Positions 1-7,477 of a stretch of DNA of 64,000 nt are shown here, one piece after another (the first letter of the stretch is position 1; every line of letters begins with the position of its first letter). The notes beneath the pieces were generated by a model, which worked only from the letters and a program-made list of their open reading frames with translations, searched no databases and was not told where the DNA came from. The stretch is from positions 62,001 through 126,000 of the forward strand of contig NZ_JAKMUS010000005.1 of assembly GCF_027570075.1 (NCBI RefSeq). Reading direction: 5' to 3'. A program made the translations under genes and the position numbers. The stretch is from Corynebacterium meitnerae. Its GTDB lineage: Bacteria; Actinomycetota; Actinomycetes; Mycobacteriales; Mycobacteriaceae.

Positions 1-1
1 A

Positions 2-781
2 TACGGCACGTACACGAAGATCCTTCGTGGTTTGGGCATGACCGAGAATATCGTTGGGCGAACGGTCTCCTCGACCGAGAAATCGCTCGAGCACCTCCCC
101 ACGGTGACTGAGGGTGGCCACACGCTCAACGCTGAGGCAATCCTGAATCTCAAGCCCTCCCTGGTGATCGTGGACCACTCCGTGGGACCTGAAGAGGCCA
201 TTGATCAGATTCGCAATGCGGGCGTCACCGTTGTTGTGATGAAGCCAGACCGCAAGCTGGATTCGATCGGCGACGATATTCGCCACCTTTCCTCCGTGGT
301 TGGCCTTCCGAATGCCGGTGAAGAACTGGCTGAGCGCACCGAGAAGGAGCTCGAGGAAGCACTCGCCGCCATCAAGAACGTTATTCCGGATACTCCGCTG
401 CGCATGTCCTTCCTGTACGCACGAGGTACCGGTGGCATTTTCTACCTGATCGGTAACGGCGACCACACCCAGGATCTCATCGAAGCTCTGGGTGGCGTGG
501 ATGTGAACTCTGAAAACGGCATCGGCAGCCCTGTCCCAGCCAGTCCTGAAGCATTGGCTGAGGTGAACCCTGAGCTGTTCATCATGATGACAGGCGGGCT
601 TGAGTCCACAGGCAACATCGAAGGCCTGCTTCAGCGCCCTGGTGTGGCTCAGACTGATGCTGGCCAGAACCGTCGCGTCCTTGCTCTGCCTGATGGTGAT
701 TCGCTCGCCTACGGTCCGCAGACTCCTGAGATGCTGCTGCGCGCCGCGCACGCACTCTACGGTGGGTCCGACGAGAACTAA
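2..781 (+). CDS. hmuT: HmuT haemin-binding lipoprotein, 5' end cut by window
   Basis: Solute-binding protein that delivers haemin to the HmuUV ABC transporter at the outer face of the membrane. The frame is open from base 2, so the signal peptide, lipobox and first part of lobe 1 lie outside the window. What remains is a type III (periplasmic-binding-like) fold. It contains the usual segment with a Leu-Lys-Pro turn and the LVIVDHS strand of lobe 1, a long linking helix rich in Glu/Lys, and lobe 2 ending in a PEMLLRAAH helix. The stop codon overlaps the hmuU start (TAATG), so translation is probably coupled. Identity rests on the hmuU/hmuV neighbours and the downstream HtaA-domain gene as much as on the sequence. 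Confidence 0.9.
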   Translation, partial: YGTYTKILRGLGMTENIVGRTVSSTEKSLEHLPTVTEGGHTLNAEAILNLKPSLVIVDHSVGPEEAIDQIRNAGVTVVVMKPDRKLDSIGDDIRHLSSVVGLPNAGEELAERTEKELEEALAAIKNVIPDTPLRMSFLYARGTGGIFYLIGNGDHTQDLIEALGGVDVNSENGIGSPVPASPEALAEVNPELFIMMTGGLESTGNIEGLLQRPGVAQTDAGQNRRVLALPDGDSLAYGPQTPEMLLRAAHALYGGSDEN

Positions 782-1830
782 TGACAAAGCCGACTCAACT
801 AGCCGCTTTCCAAAAGCGGCGTACACGACGCATTGTTCTGTTCTGCGTCATGGCCGTACTTCTCACGGCCACCTGTATTTACTCCATCACGGTTGGCCAA
901 TACGAGCTTGACCTGCGCGAGCTATGGCCCATTCTCACAGCCGGCCCCATGGCCGCGACGGATCTTGATTCATCAGTCATCTGGCAGATTCGCCTGCCCC
1001 GCCTTGTGCTCGGCCTCTTCGTCGGCGCTGCGCTCGGATTGGGTGGCGCGCTGATGCAAGCGGTGTTTTCTAACCCTCTTGCGGAGCCGTCCATCATCGG
1101 TGTCACCAGTGGTGCTGGCGTCGGTGCGGCCTTTGCCATCGTCTTTGGCGCAGGGATTCTCGGCTCCTGGTCTGTGCCCGCAAGCGCATTCATCGCCGGC
1201 GTTCTCACCACGCTGCTCGTGTACCAGCTTTCCCGTACATCTGGGAGAGTTCAGGTGCTAAACCTTGTTTTGGTGGGTATCGCCGCGAATGCCATCGCCG
1301 GCGCCGCCATCTCTATGCTTGTTTTCCTCGCGCCTACCACGGCGCGTGAACAGATCATCTTCTGGCAGATGGGCACCCTCGCCGGTGCGAACTGGGAACA
1401 CACCGGCATCGTGGCAATCATCGTGACAGCCACCACCGCATTCGCCATGTTCTTGGGCAAGAAGCTCGATCTTCTCGCACTGGGCGATACAGCCGCCTCG
1501 CACGTCGGCTTGAACGTCCAGCGCGTGCGCATCGTCGCGATTGCCTTATCGACGTTGCTTACAGCCGCCGCCGTCTCCTTCGCCGGCATCATTACCTTCG
1601 TCGGTTTGGTGATTCCTCACATCGTGCGCACGGTGGTAGGGCCTTCGAACCGCATCCTCCTCCCCGCCTCGGCCATCGGTGGCGCACTGCTGATCGGCTC
1701 ATCGGATATTCTTGCGCGCACACTCATTCCGTTCGCGGATCTGCCCATCGGCATTTTCACCGCCCTCATTGGCGGGCCAACGTTCTTCTTCTTGCTGCGG
1801 CAGATGATTCGGAAGCGTAGGACACTATGA
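781..1830 (+). CDS. hmuU: HmuU haemin ABC transporter permease
   Basis: Integral membrane permease of the FecCD family, 349 aa, which moves haemin across the cytoplasmic membrane. A basic N-terminus (QKRRTRR) precedes about ten hydrophobic segments. The family segment GGALMQAVFSNPLAEP, which carries the Gln/Asn-Pro-Leu-Ala-Glu-Pro signature after the second TM region, is present near residue 90. The conserved GLVIPHIVR stretch near residue 280 is the usual contact region for the ATPase. The start overlaps the hmuT stop by one base and the stop overlaps the hmuV start (ATGA), so hmuTUV is one operon. Length is normal for the family. Confidence 0.93.
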   Translation: MTKPTQLAAFQKRRTRRIVLFCVMAVLLTATCIYSITVGQYELDLRELWPILTAGPMAATDLDSSVIWQIRLPRLVLGLFVGAALGLGGALMQAVFSNPLAEPSIIGVTSGAGVGAAFAIVFGAGILGSWSVPASAFIAGVLTTLLVYQLSRTSGRVQVLNLVLVGIAANAIAGAAISMLVFLAPTTAREQIIFWQMGTLAGANWEHTGIVAIIVTATTAFAMFLGKKLDLLALGDTAASHVGLNVQRVRIVAIALSTLLTAAAVSFAGIITFVGLVIPHIVRTVVGPSNRILLPASAIGGALLIGSSDILARTLIPFADLPIGIFTALIGGPTFFFLLRQMIRKRRTL

Positions 1831-2627
1831 CGGTTGAAGCTCACGGCATCACGGTTATCAAGAATGGCAACCGCATCCTCGAAGATGTGTCGTTCACTGC
1901 CCCAGCCGGGAAAGTGACAGCACTCATCGGACCAAACGGTTCTGGTAAATCCACGTTGCTCGCCGCTGTCTCCGGCGATGACAAGCCTCACAGTGGAACT
2001 GTCAGCCTGAGTGGAGTCAACGCATTCGATGCCTCCTCCCTTGAGCTGGCACAGACGCGCTCTGTCATGCTGCAAGACATCTCAATCGCCTTTTCCTTCC
2101 TCGTCCGCGATGTTGTGGAAATGGGACGCACCCCCTGGAGCAAGGTCAGTAAGCCGGAGCACGATGATGCGATTATCGACGCCGCCCTTGAAGCCGCCGG
2201 CGTCACCCACTTGCAGGACCGCGACATCACCACCCTCTCCGGTGGCGAGCGTGCCCGCGTCGCACTCGCCCGCATCCTCGCCCAGCAGACCCCTATCGTC
2301 TTCCTCGATGAGCCCACCGCCGCCATGGATATCCGTTTCCAGGAGCGCACCATGGGCACGGTGCGCCGCCTCGCGGAAGCTGGCCGCACCGTCATCGTGG
2401 TCCTTCACAACCTTCAGGCCGCAGCGACCTACTGCGACAACGTCGTGTGCTTAAGCCGCGGCAAAGTCGAGGCTGCAGGCACCGTCGACGAGGTGTACAC
2501 CGACGAGATCCTCTCCCGCGTTTACGAGTGGCCCATCCACGTTGAAAAGACCCCCACCGGGCTTTTCGTCCATCCTGAACCCGAAGAATGGGACGGGGGG
2601 TCACTCCTTTTCACCCCCTCAACCTAA
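1827..2627 (+). CDS. hmuV: HmuV haemin ABC transporter ATPase
   Basis: Cytoplasmic ATPase that drives HmuU, 266 aa. Walker A GPNGSGKST lies at about residues 35-43, the signature LSGGERARVALAR near residue 140, and Walker B IVFLDEPTAA near 160. The switch histidine sits in VLHNL. Unusually for the ABC H-loop context, His is followed by Asn-Leu, as in many haem and siderophore ATPases. It overlaps hmuU by four bases. The operon seems to end here: the next gene has its own operator-like sequence in the 80-base gap. Confidence 0.93.
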   Translation: MTVEAHGITVIKNGNRILEDVSFTAPAGKVTALIGPNGSGKSTLLAAVSGDDKPHSGTVSLSGVNAFDASSLELAQTRSVMLQDISIAFSFLVRDVVEMGRTPWSKVSKPEHDDAIIDAALEAAGVTHLQDRDITTLSGGERARVALARILAQQTPIVFLDEPTAAMDIRFQERTMGTVRRLAEAGRTVIVVLHNLQAAATYCDNVVCLSRGKVEAAGTVDEVYTDEILSRVYEWPIHVEKTPTGLFVHPEPEEWDGGSLLFTPST

Positions 2628-2651
2628 AGTTTGTCATCCGGAGGTTGCATT

Positions 2652-2670
2652 TAGGGTTAGCTTACCCTAA
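2652..2670 (+). promoter_or_regulatory. DtxR-type iron box upstream of htaB
   Basis: The 19-bp sequence TAGGGTTAGCTTACCCTAA matches the DtxR consensus TWAGGTTAGSCTAACCTWA, as I recall it, at 16 of 19 positions and is nearly palindromic. It lies about 40 bases before the htaB start, where iron-bound DtxR would block transcription. It also implies that htaB can be transcribed separately from hmuTUV. Confidence 0.75.
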
Positions 2671-2711
2671 ACTTTGGGGCGTCATTATTGGCACTTCCCG
2701 AAAGGATGCTT

Positions 2712-3521
2712 ATGCGTCTCGCAACTACAACCCTCACCGCGGTGGCAACTGCCACCGCGCTCGCAGCTACTTCCACGCTCTCCCCGGTCGCAACGGCCGA
2801 GGAGACTGCACCAGTCCCGGTGGTTGAATCCGGATACGTCTCTTGGTCGATCAAGGATTCATTCCTGAGGTATCTTCAGGGCCCCATCGCCAAGGGCAGC
2901 GTTACCGCCTCTGAGGGCTTGGAAACGATCAAAAACAATAGCGGCAAGATCACTGACTTCAAGTTCCCGGTTGACGCCGAGAAGACTTCCATCAACGCTG
3001 ATGGTGTGGGCACCATCGACCTCAACGGCGCTATTCACTTCCTTGGCCACAAGGGCCACGGCGGCGAAGCCAACAAAAACGGCTATGGCCTCGATGTGAA
3101 GCTGTGGGACTTCAAGGTCAAGCTGACGGAGAAGGAGGCGGTCATCACCGTCGACTACCTGAGCAAGGGCTGGAATCCCGGTGAAAACAAGCCTTTTGAG
3201 GACCAGAAGGGCGACGATGTTGAGTTTGCTAAGTTGCCACTCACTGCACCGATTAAACCTGCTGTAAACCAGACCGTCACCTCAGAGTCAGGAAACGGCA
3301 GCCTCGCAAAAGGCGGAGTCGAAGCCATGATGGGATTCTACGAAGAGGGTATCGAAATGGCTCCAGCATCGTTCAATGTCAAGTTTGGTGAGCCAGTTAA
3401 GCCGAAGGACCCTGCCGGCAGCAGCCTGAGCACCGGTGGCATCATCGGCATCATCGTTGCTCTGCTGGCACTGATCGGCGGTGGCGCGTTCTTCGCTAAC
3501 CAGCTCGGTTTCCTGAAGTAA
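2712..3521 (+). CDS. htaB: HtaB-like surface haem-binding protein (single HtaA/CR domain)
   Basis: Secreted, membrane-anchored haem-binding protein, 269 aa. A signal peptide (MRLATTTLTA... ending near ATAEE) is followed by one conserved HtaA (CR) domain at about residues 40-195. That domain opens with the typical GYVSWSIKDSFLRY segment and has a HFLGHKGHGG stretch supplying possible haem-ligand His/Tyr residues. A linker leads to a C-terminal TM helix at about 242-265 and a short basic tail. The ATG at 2712 is chosen because AAAGG at 2701-2705 is six bases upstream; the ATG at 2706 would abut it. One CR domain rather than two fits HtaB better than HtaA. In C. diphtheriae such proteins pass haem to HmuT. 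Confidence 0.85.
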   Translation: MRLATTTLTAVATATALAATSTLSPVATAEETAPVPVVESGYVSWSIKDSFLRYLQGPIAKGSVTASEGLETIKNNSGKITDFKFPVDAEKTSINADGVGTIDLNGAIHFLGHKGHGGEANKNGYGLDVKLWDFKVKLTEKEAVITVDYLSKGWNPGENKPFEDQKGDDVEFAKLPLTAPIKPAVNQTVTSESGNGSLAKGGVEAMMGFYEEGIEMAPASFNVKFGEPVKPKDPAGSSLSTGGIIGIIVALLALIGGGAFFANQLGFLK

Positions 3522-3560
3522 TTCACCACCTCGCCCCAACGTTCAATAGGATAGAGCGCT

Positions 3561-3893
3561 ATGAAGAAGAGTCGTCACCTGTTTTCCACCACTGCTGTCG
3601 CAGCAGCCACCGCTGTGGCCCTGGCAACAGGAGCCGTTTCGGCCCCAGTAGCCACTGCAGAGACACAGTCGTCGACTGACAACGCTGGTGGCACGGAAAA
3701 GAGCAGCAGCGAGGACCTGAAGTCGATCGATCTTTCCTCGACTGGTGATGGGTCCCCGATGCAGAAGGCAACGCACGGCCTCACGCTCATCCTCGCCATT
3801 GGTGGTGTGGGCCTGGTGCTCGTCGCACTGTTCAAGGGTCTCGGGGACATCTTGGCGCCACACATGCCCAAGGTTCAGCTGCCGGCGCGTTAA
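3561..3893 (+). CDS. Small secreted membrane-anchored protein, position of HtaC
   Basis: 110 aa, not recognised by sequence. It has an N-terminal signal peptide (MKKSRHLFSTT..., Ala-rich, cleavage near VATAE), a Ser/Asp/Glu-rich stretch of about 40 residues, one TM helix at about 75-98 (LILAIGGVGLVLVAL), and a short basic C-terminus. It follows htaB by 39 bases with AGGATAG upstream and is probably cotranscribed with it. The position suggests a partner in surface haem capture, but no haem-binding domain is visible. Its layout resembles the protein at 46362-46748. Confidence 0.7.
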   Translation: MKKSRHLFSTTAVAAATAVALATGAVSAPVATAETQSSTDNAGGTEKSSSEDLKSIDLSSTGDGSPMQKATHGLTLILAIGGVGLVLVALFKGLGDILAPHMPKVQLPAR

Positions 3894-3902
3894 GCAAACC
3901 TG

Positions 3903-4469
3903 ATGGTGGACTTCTCCGCACCCGCAAACATCGTCGCCCCACAGCTGCTTGGCTGCTACGTCACCCACCGTGGCGTGACTATTCGGCTGACAGAAGTGGA
4001 AGCGTACCTGGGTGCGGAGGACCCGGCAGCACACACATATAACGGTAAAACCGCCCGTAACGCGGCCATGTTTGGTCAGCCCGGGCGGTTTTACGTTTAC
4101 CTCTCCTACGGCATCCACCTCAACGGCAACATCGTGTGCGCACCCGAAGGAACTGGTCAGGGCTGCCTCATGCGGGGCGGCGAGGTGGTGGAGGGAGTGG
4201 AGCTTGCCAGGGAACGTCGACAAGCGAAAAACCGCAAGCCAATTATCGACGAAAACTTGGCGCGCGGCCCCGGCAACTTAGGGCGTGCGCTGGGGCTCGA
4301 CCTTACGGACAACGGCACGGAAGTGCAGCTGACCATGCGCGAAGAAGAGCCCGAATGGGTGGCGGGGCCGCGCATCGGGATCAGTAAAAACGTGGACGCG
4401 CCTTACCGTTTCTGGATCCCAAGCAACAAGACAGTCAGCACGCCGCGCGGCTACCCGAAAAAACTCTAG
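3903..4469 (+). CDS. 3-methyladenine DNA glycosylase, AAG/MPG family
   Basis: Base-excision repair glycosylase that removes alkylated purines, 188 aa, full length for bacterial AAG proteins. Visible family segments are LLGCYVTHRG near the N-terminus, the catalytic-Glu segment TEVEAYLGAEDPAAH (residues about 30-45), the GRFYVYLSYGIHLNGN strand that flips the base, and LARGPGNLGRALG. It starts nine bases after the preceding gene. Its stop overlaps the convergent ppk2 stop by four bases, leaving no room for a separate terminator. Confidence 0.92.
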   Translation: MVDFSAPANIVAPQLLGCYVTHRGVTIRLTEVEAYLGAEDPAAHTYNGKTARNAAMFGQPGRFYVYLSYGIHLNGNIVCAPEGTGQGCLMRGGEVVEGVELARERRQAKNRKPIIDENLARGPGNLGRALGLDLTDNGTEVQLTMREEEPEWVAGPRIGISKNVDAPYRFWIPSNKTVSTPRGYPKKL

Positions 4470-5317
4470 GAGTCTTTCTTCTTTTTCTTCCCGCGCTCCA
4501 GCTTGGCCGCAACATCCGGCACGTAGCGGAACTCATCGCGCGGCGGGCGCTCATAATCCACCGAGGTCGGGCGCTCCGGAATCTCCGGAAGATCCGGCTC
4601 AATGTGCTCATACGGGATGGTGGACAGCAGGTGCGAGATCACGTTGATGCGTGAACGCTTCTTGTCCTCCGACTCAACCGTGTACCACGGCGCGGCCGGG
4701 ATATCGGTGTGGATGAACATCTCATCCTTCGCACGGGAGTAGTCCTCCCACTTGGTGATGGACTCCAGATCCATCGGCGAGAGCTTCCACTGACGCAGCG
4801 GATCATTGTGGCGGGACTTGAAGCGTGCGTACTGCTCCTCATCAGAAACGGAGAACCAGTATTTGCGCAGGAAGATGCCATCTTCCACCAGGAGGCGCTC
4901 AAAGATCGGCGCCTGGTGCAGGAAGCGACGGTATTCCTGCGAGGTGCAGAATCCCATCACGCGCTCAACACCAGCGCGGTTGTACCAAGAGCGGTCAAAG
5001 ATGACGATCTCACCGGCAGCCGGCAGCTTCTCAATGTAGCGCTGGAAGTACCACTGGGTCTGCTCACGCTCAGTTGGCTTCGGCAGAGCCTCAATGCGGC
5101 ACACGCGCGGGTTGAGGTACTGAGTGATGCGCTTGATGGCGGAACCCTTGCCCGCAGCGTCACGCCCCTCCATGACAACGACGATGCGTGCACCAGTGGC
5201 CACAACCCACTGCTGCATCTTCACCAGCTCAGCCTGGAGGCGGAGCAGCTCCTTCTCGTAGGCCTTCTTAGATAGCTTCGGGGGTTTGCTTGCGGTCTCA
5301 GGCTTGTTGGCACTCAT
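4466..5317 (-). CDS. ppk2: Polyphosphate kinase 2
   Basis: Cytoplasmic PPK2-family kinase that transfers phosphate between polyphosphate and nucleoside diphosphates, 283 aa. Walker A GRDAAGKGSAIKR is near residue 49 and the Walker B-like EIVIFDRSWYNR near 113, both intact. The LLVEDGIFLRKYWFSVSDEEQ and KWEDYSRAKDEMF segments follow, and the tail is Lys-rich. The start at 5317 begins MSANKP. Longer N-terminal extensions run into the ceramidase gene region and lack family similarity. The mRNA may be leaderless (see 5325-5330). Confidence 0.93.
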   Translation of the reverse strand: MSANKPETASKPPKLSKKAYEKELLRLQAELVKMQQWVVATGARIVVVMEGRDAAGKGSAIKRITQYLNPRVCRIEALPKPTEREQTQWYFQRYIEKLPAAGEIVIFDRSWYNRAGVERVMGFCTSQEYRRFLHQAPIFERLLVEDGIFLRKYWFSVSDEEQYARFKSRHNDPLRQWKLSPMDLESITKWEDYSRAKDEMFIHTDIPAAPWYTVESEDKKRSRINVISHLLSTIPYEHIEPDLPEIPERPTSVDYERPPRDEFRYVPDVAAKLERGKKKKKDS

Positions 5318-5324
5318 ACCTCTA

Positions 5325-5330
5325 ACGGTA
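5325..5330 (-). promoter_or_regulatory. Probable -10 element of a leaderless ppk2 mRNA
   Basis: On the minus strand TACCGT (TANNNT) is followed by exactly seven bases and then the ppk2 ATG. That places the transcription start at or next to the start codon, a common actinobacterial arrangement. The nearby AGAGGT is one base from the ATG, too close to act as a ribosome-binding site. Confidence 0.5.
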
Positions 5331-5379
5331 GTCGCACCCTCAAGCAACCCCGCGAAGTGGTCACTCTTAGCGCCGATCG

Positions 5380-7413
5380 CTAGGCGACGGTCACCGTTGT
5401 AGAACCCGTGAACGGTGTAAGCGAACCCGAGATATCCCGGGAAGAACCATCGACACGAATGGTGTACATCCCCGGCTCCGCATTCTTCGTATCCCACGAA
5501 ACGCGGGCGTTCGTGGTCTCCGCATTCTTCACAAACTCAATGATGGTATCCGCGTGGAAGTCATCGGCCACAATCTCCCCCGCCGCATTCGTGATGGTCA
5601 CGTAGCCTTCACCATGGCGCAGGTCCGAGTTCGGGTTAGCAAAGCAGAAGGTTGCCGTTGCCCGCTTGCCAGCCGCGACCGTACCACTAGCAGTGATGAC
5701 ATCACCGAAGCTCGTGCCCCAAGCCGGCTGGTCTATACCGGGCTTGCCGGACAAAGAGGTAGGAATCCAACCAGTGAGGTCACCCGCCGGCGCGCCGGAA
5801 TCAATCCGCGTGCCGTCGCGCAGAGACTCAGCCAGCTCGTCGTAGACCTGAACCATCGCGCACAACTCATGGCGGCCGAAGATGGTGGCACCACCCTCGT
5901 AGTCCTGGTTGTCATACTCTTCCGGTGTGGTCACGTAGTGGGCGTAACCGCTGGTGTAACCCATGCAGATGACGGTCTCCAGCGGAACATCGAGAACCTC
6001 CGCCACGTGCTGGCGCATACGGTAGCCCGCCATGGACGTCGGCTCCATCGAGTTGGTAATGATGGTCAGGCCCGCAATCTGCGTCACGGAGAACAACAGC
6101 ACCTGTTGGATCATGCCGTCGATAAAGCCAAGCGGGAGCAGCATTTCCTTGTTGCCGTGGATCTCCTTCCAGTCTGCTGGCAGCACCACATCACCGAGCG
6201 CTTTCACCCATGGCGTGCCACCGCGCTCACCCTCGTTGAAGATGGGCACCTCCAGTCCGCCACCATCTTCCTGGCTGGACGCGGCGAAGGCAGCACCCAA
6301 AATCGCCGGACCGGTCCTCTGCTCAGTGCCATCCGGAGTGAAACGCCCATCGATAGTGATATTGCGCATGTCCACCCACTTGTAGCGGTTACGAATCGTC
6401 GCGCCGTTCTTGCCCGTGATGTCAATGACTCGAGTGTCCGGTCCACTCGTGGCATCGATCTGCCGGTCACCCAAGATCTGAGCGGACAGGGCCTCATCCT
6501 CAAAGCCTGGTCCGGTCTTCGGCTTCAGACCCATGTTAGGAGTGATGTCACCCTGCGGTGCCGTGGCGAATGCCGCAACGAACGGTGCGTTTTCCGCCTC
6601 ACGGTGGATGGTGCCGTTCTCACGCTCCATGCGCCAGGAAGACCAGCCCTTGTGGTCGCCGTCGATAAGCGTGTGCTTGTGCCCGAAACTCGTGGCGTGG
6701 AGCCCGTACCAGTTGATCAGGCCCACGTCTTTGCCGCCGCGGGAGATGTACAGCGTGATGCTCTCCGGGTTCACGCCATTCGGGAACGCATTCTTCTCCT
6801 CATCCGGATTGCGGGAAAACGCCTGGAAGGAGCGGTTCACACCCGCTTCCTTCGCCTCACCGCGAACAAGTCGCAGTGTGGACAGCTGCTTGTCTACGTG
6901 CGCCCTCTTGATCGCTTCCACGATGCCGGCGACGGTTGCCTCAAACGTGACGGGACGGAAACCCATCGTGGTCAGATCCACCATGAGGTGCCCGGAAGTG
7001 CCACCCGGCCCCACGTGCGTGTGGGACGCAGAGATGAACACGTTGGACTCGTTGTACTGCGCACCAAACTGCTCCTTGAGCCTACGCAGCACCTCCAGCT
7101 GGATGGACTGGAACATCAGGCCCATCTCCGCGATGACGAAGACGCTGCTGACCCCCTCCGCGTCCTCAAAGATGAACGCGCGTGCGAACTGACGCAGACG
7201 AATACCCGTGGTGGACTGTTCCATCACCGCGTAGCCGTTCATGCCAGCGCCAAGCGGCTCCCCCGTCATATCCGCCATGCCGCGCCCGACGATGAGTTCC
7301 GGCCCCGCGGCCTCCTGCGCGTATGCGCTGGGAAAACGGGAAGCAGCAACACCTGCCGCTGCGATTCCCGCGCCAGCCAAAAACGTACGCCTCCCGAATG
7401 TGATCTGAGTCAT
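5380..7413 (-). CDS. Tat-exported neutral/alkaline ceramidase-like amidase
   Basis: 677 aa, neutral/alkaline non-lysosomal ceramidase family, which hydrolyses the amide of ceramide to sphingosine and fatty acid. The N-terminus has a twin-arginine signal (GRRTFLAGAG, cleavage near AYAQEA). Zinc-ligand regions are visible: SASHTHVGPGG (about residue 130) and NWYGLHATSFG (about 238). The catalytic hexapeptide, normally GDVSPN, reads GDITPN (about 295), so the nucleophilic Ser is replaced by Thr. A C-terminal Ig-like beta domain (about 545-677) completes the family layout. It stands alone between ppk2 and the ABC-F gene, same strand. It may be an exported enzyme for host sphingolipids, or a neofunctionalised amidase. 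Confidence 0.87.
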   Translation of the reverse strand: MTQITFGRRTFLAGAGIAAAGVAASRFPSAYAQEAAGPELIVGRGMADMTGEPLGAGMNGYAVMEQSTTGIRLRQFARAFIFEDAEGVSSVFVIAEMGLMFQSIQLEVLRRLKEQFGAQYNESNVFISASHTHVGPGGTSGHLMVDLTTMGFRPVTFEATVAGIVEAIKRAHVDKQLSTLRLVRGEAKEAGVNRSFQAFSRNPDEEKNAFPNGVNPESITLYISRGGKDVGLINWYGLHATSFGHKHTLIDGDHKGWSSWRMERENGTIHREAENAPFVAAFATAPQGDITPNMGLKPKTGPGFEDEALSAQILGDRQIDATSGPDTRVIDITGKNGATIRNRYKWVDMRNITIDGRFTPDGTEQRTGPAILGAAFAASSQEDGGGLEVPIFNEGERGGTPWVKALGDVVLPADWKEIHGNKEMLLPLGFIDGMIQQVLLFSVTQIAGLTIITNSMEPTSMAGYRMRQHVAEVLDVPLETVICMGYTSGYAHYVTTPEEYDNQDYEGGATIFGRHELCAMVQVYDELAESLRDGTRIDSGAPAGDLTGWIPTSLSGKPGIDQPAWGTSFGDVITASGTVAAGKRATATFCFANPNSDLRHGEGYVTITNAAGEIVADDFHADTIIEFVKNAETTNARVSWDTKNAEPGMYTIRVDGSSRDISGSLTPFTGSTTVTVA

Positions 7414-7477
7414 AAAGGGCAGCGTACAAAGTTTGCGTCATTTTGTACGCGAAATGAAACAAAAATTTCATTTTACT

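Noticed and set aside
7452-7475. ATGAAA/TTTCAT hairpin downstream of the ABC-F gene
   Set aside because: The stem is short and AT-only; it could be a weak terminator but also chance in an AT-rich gap.
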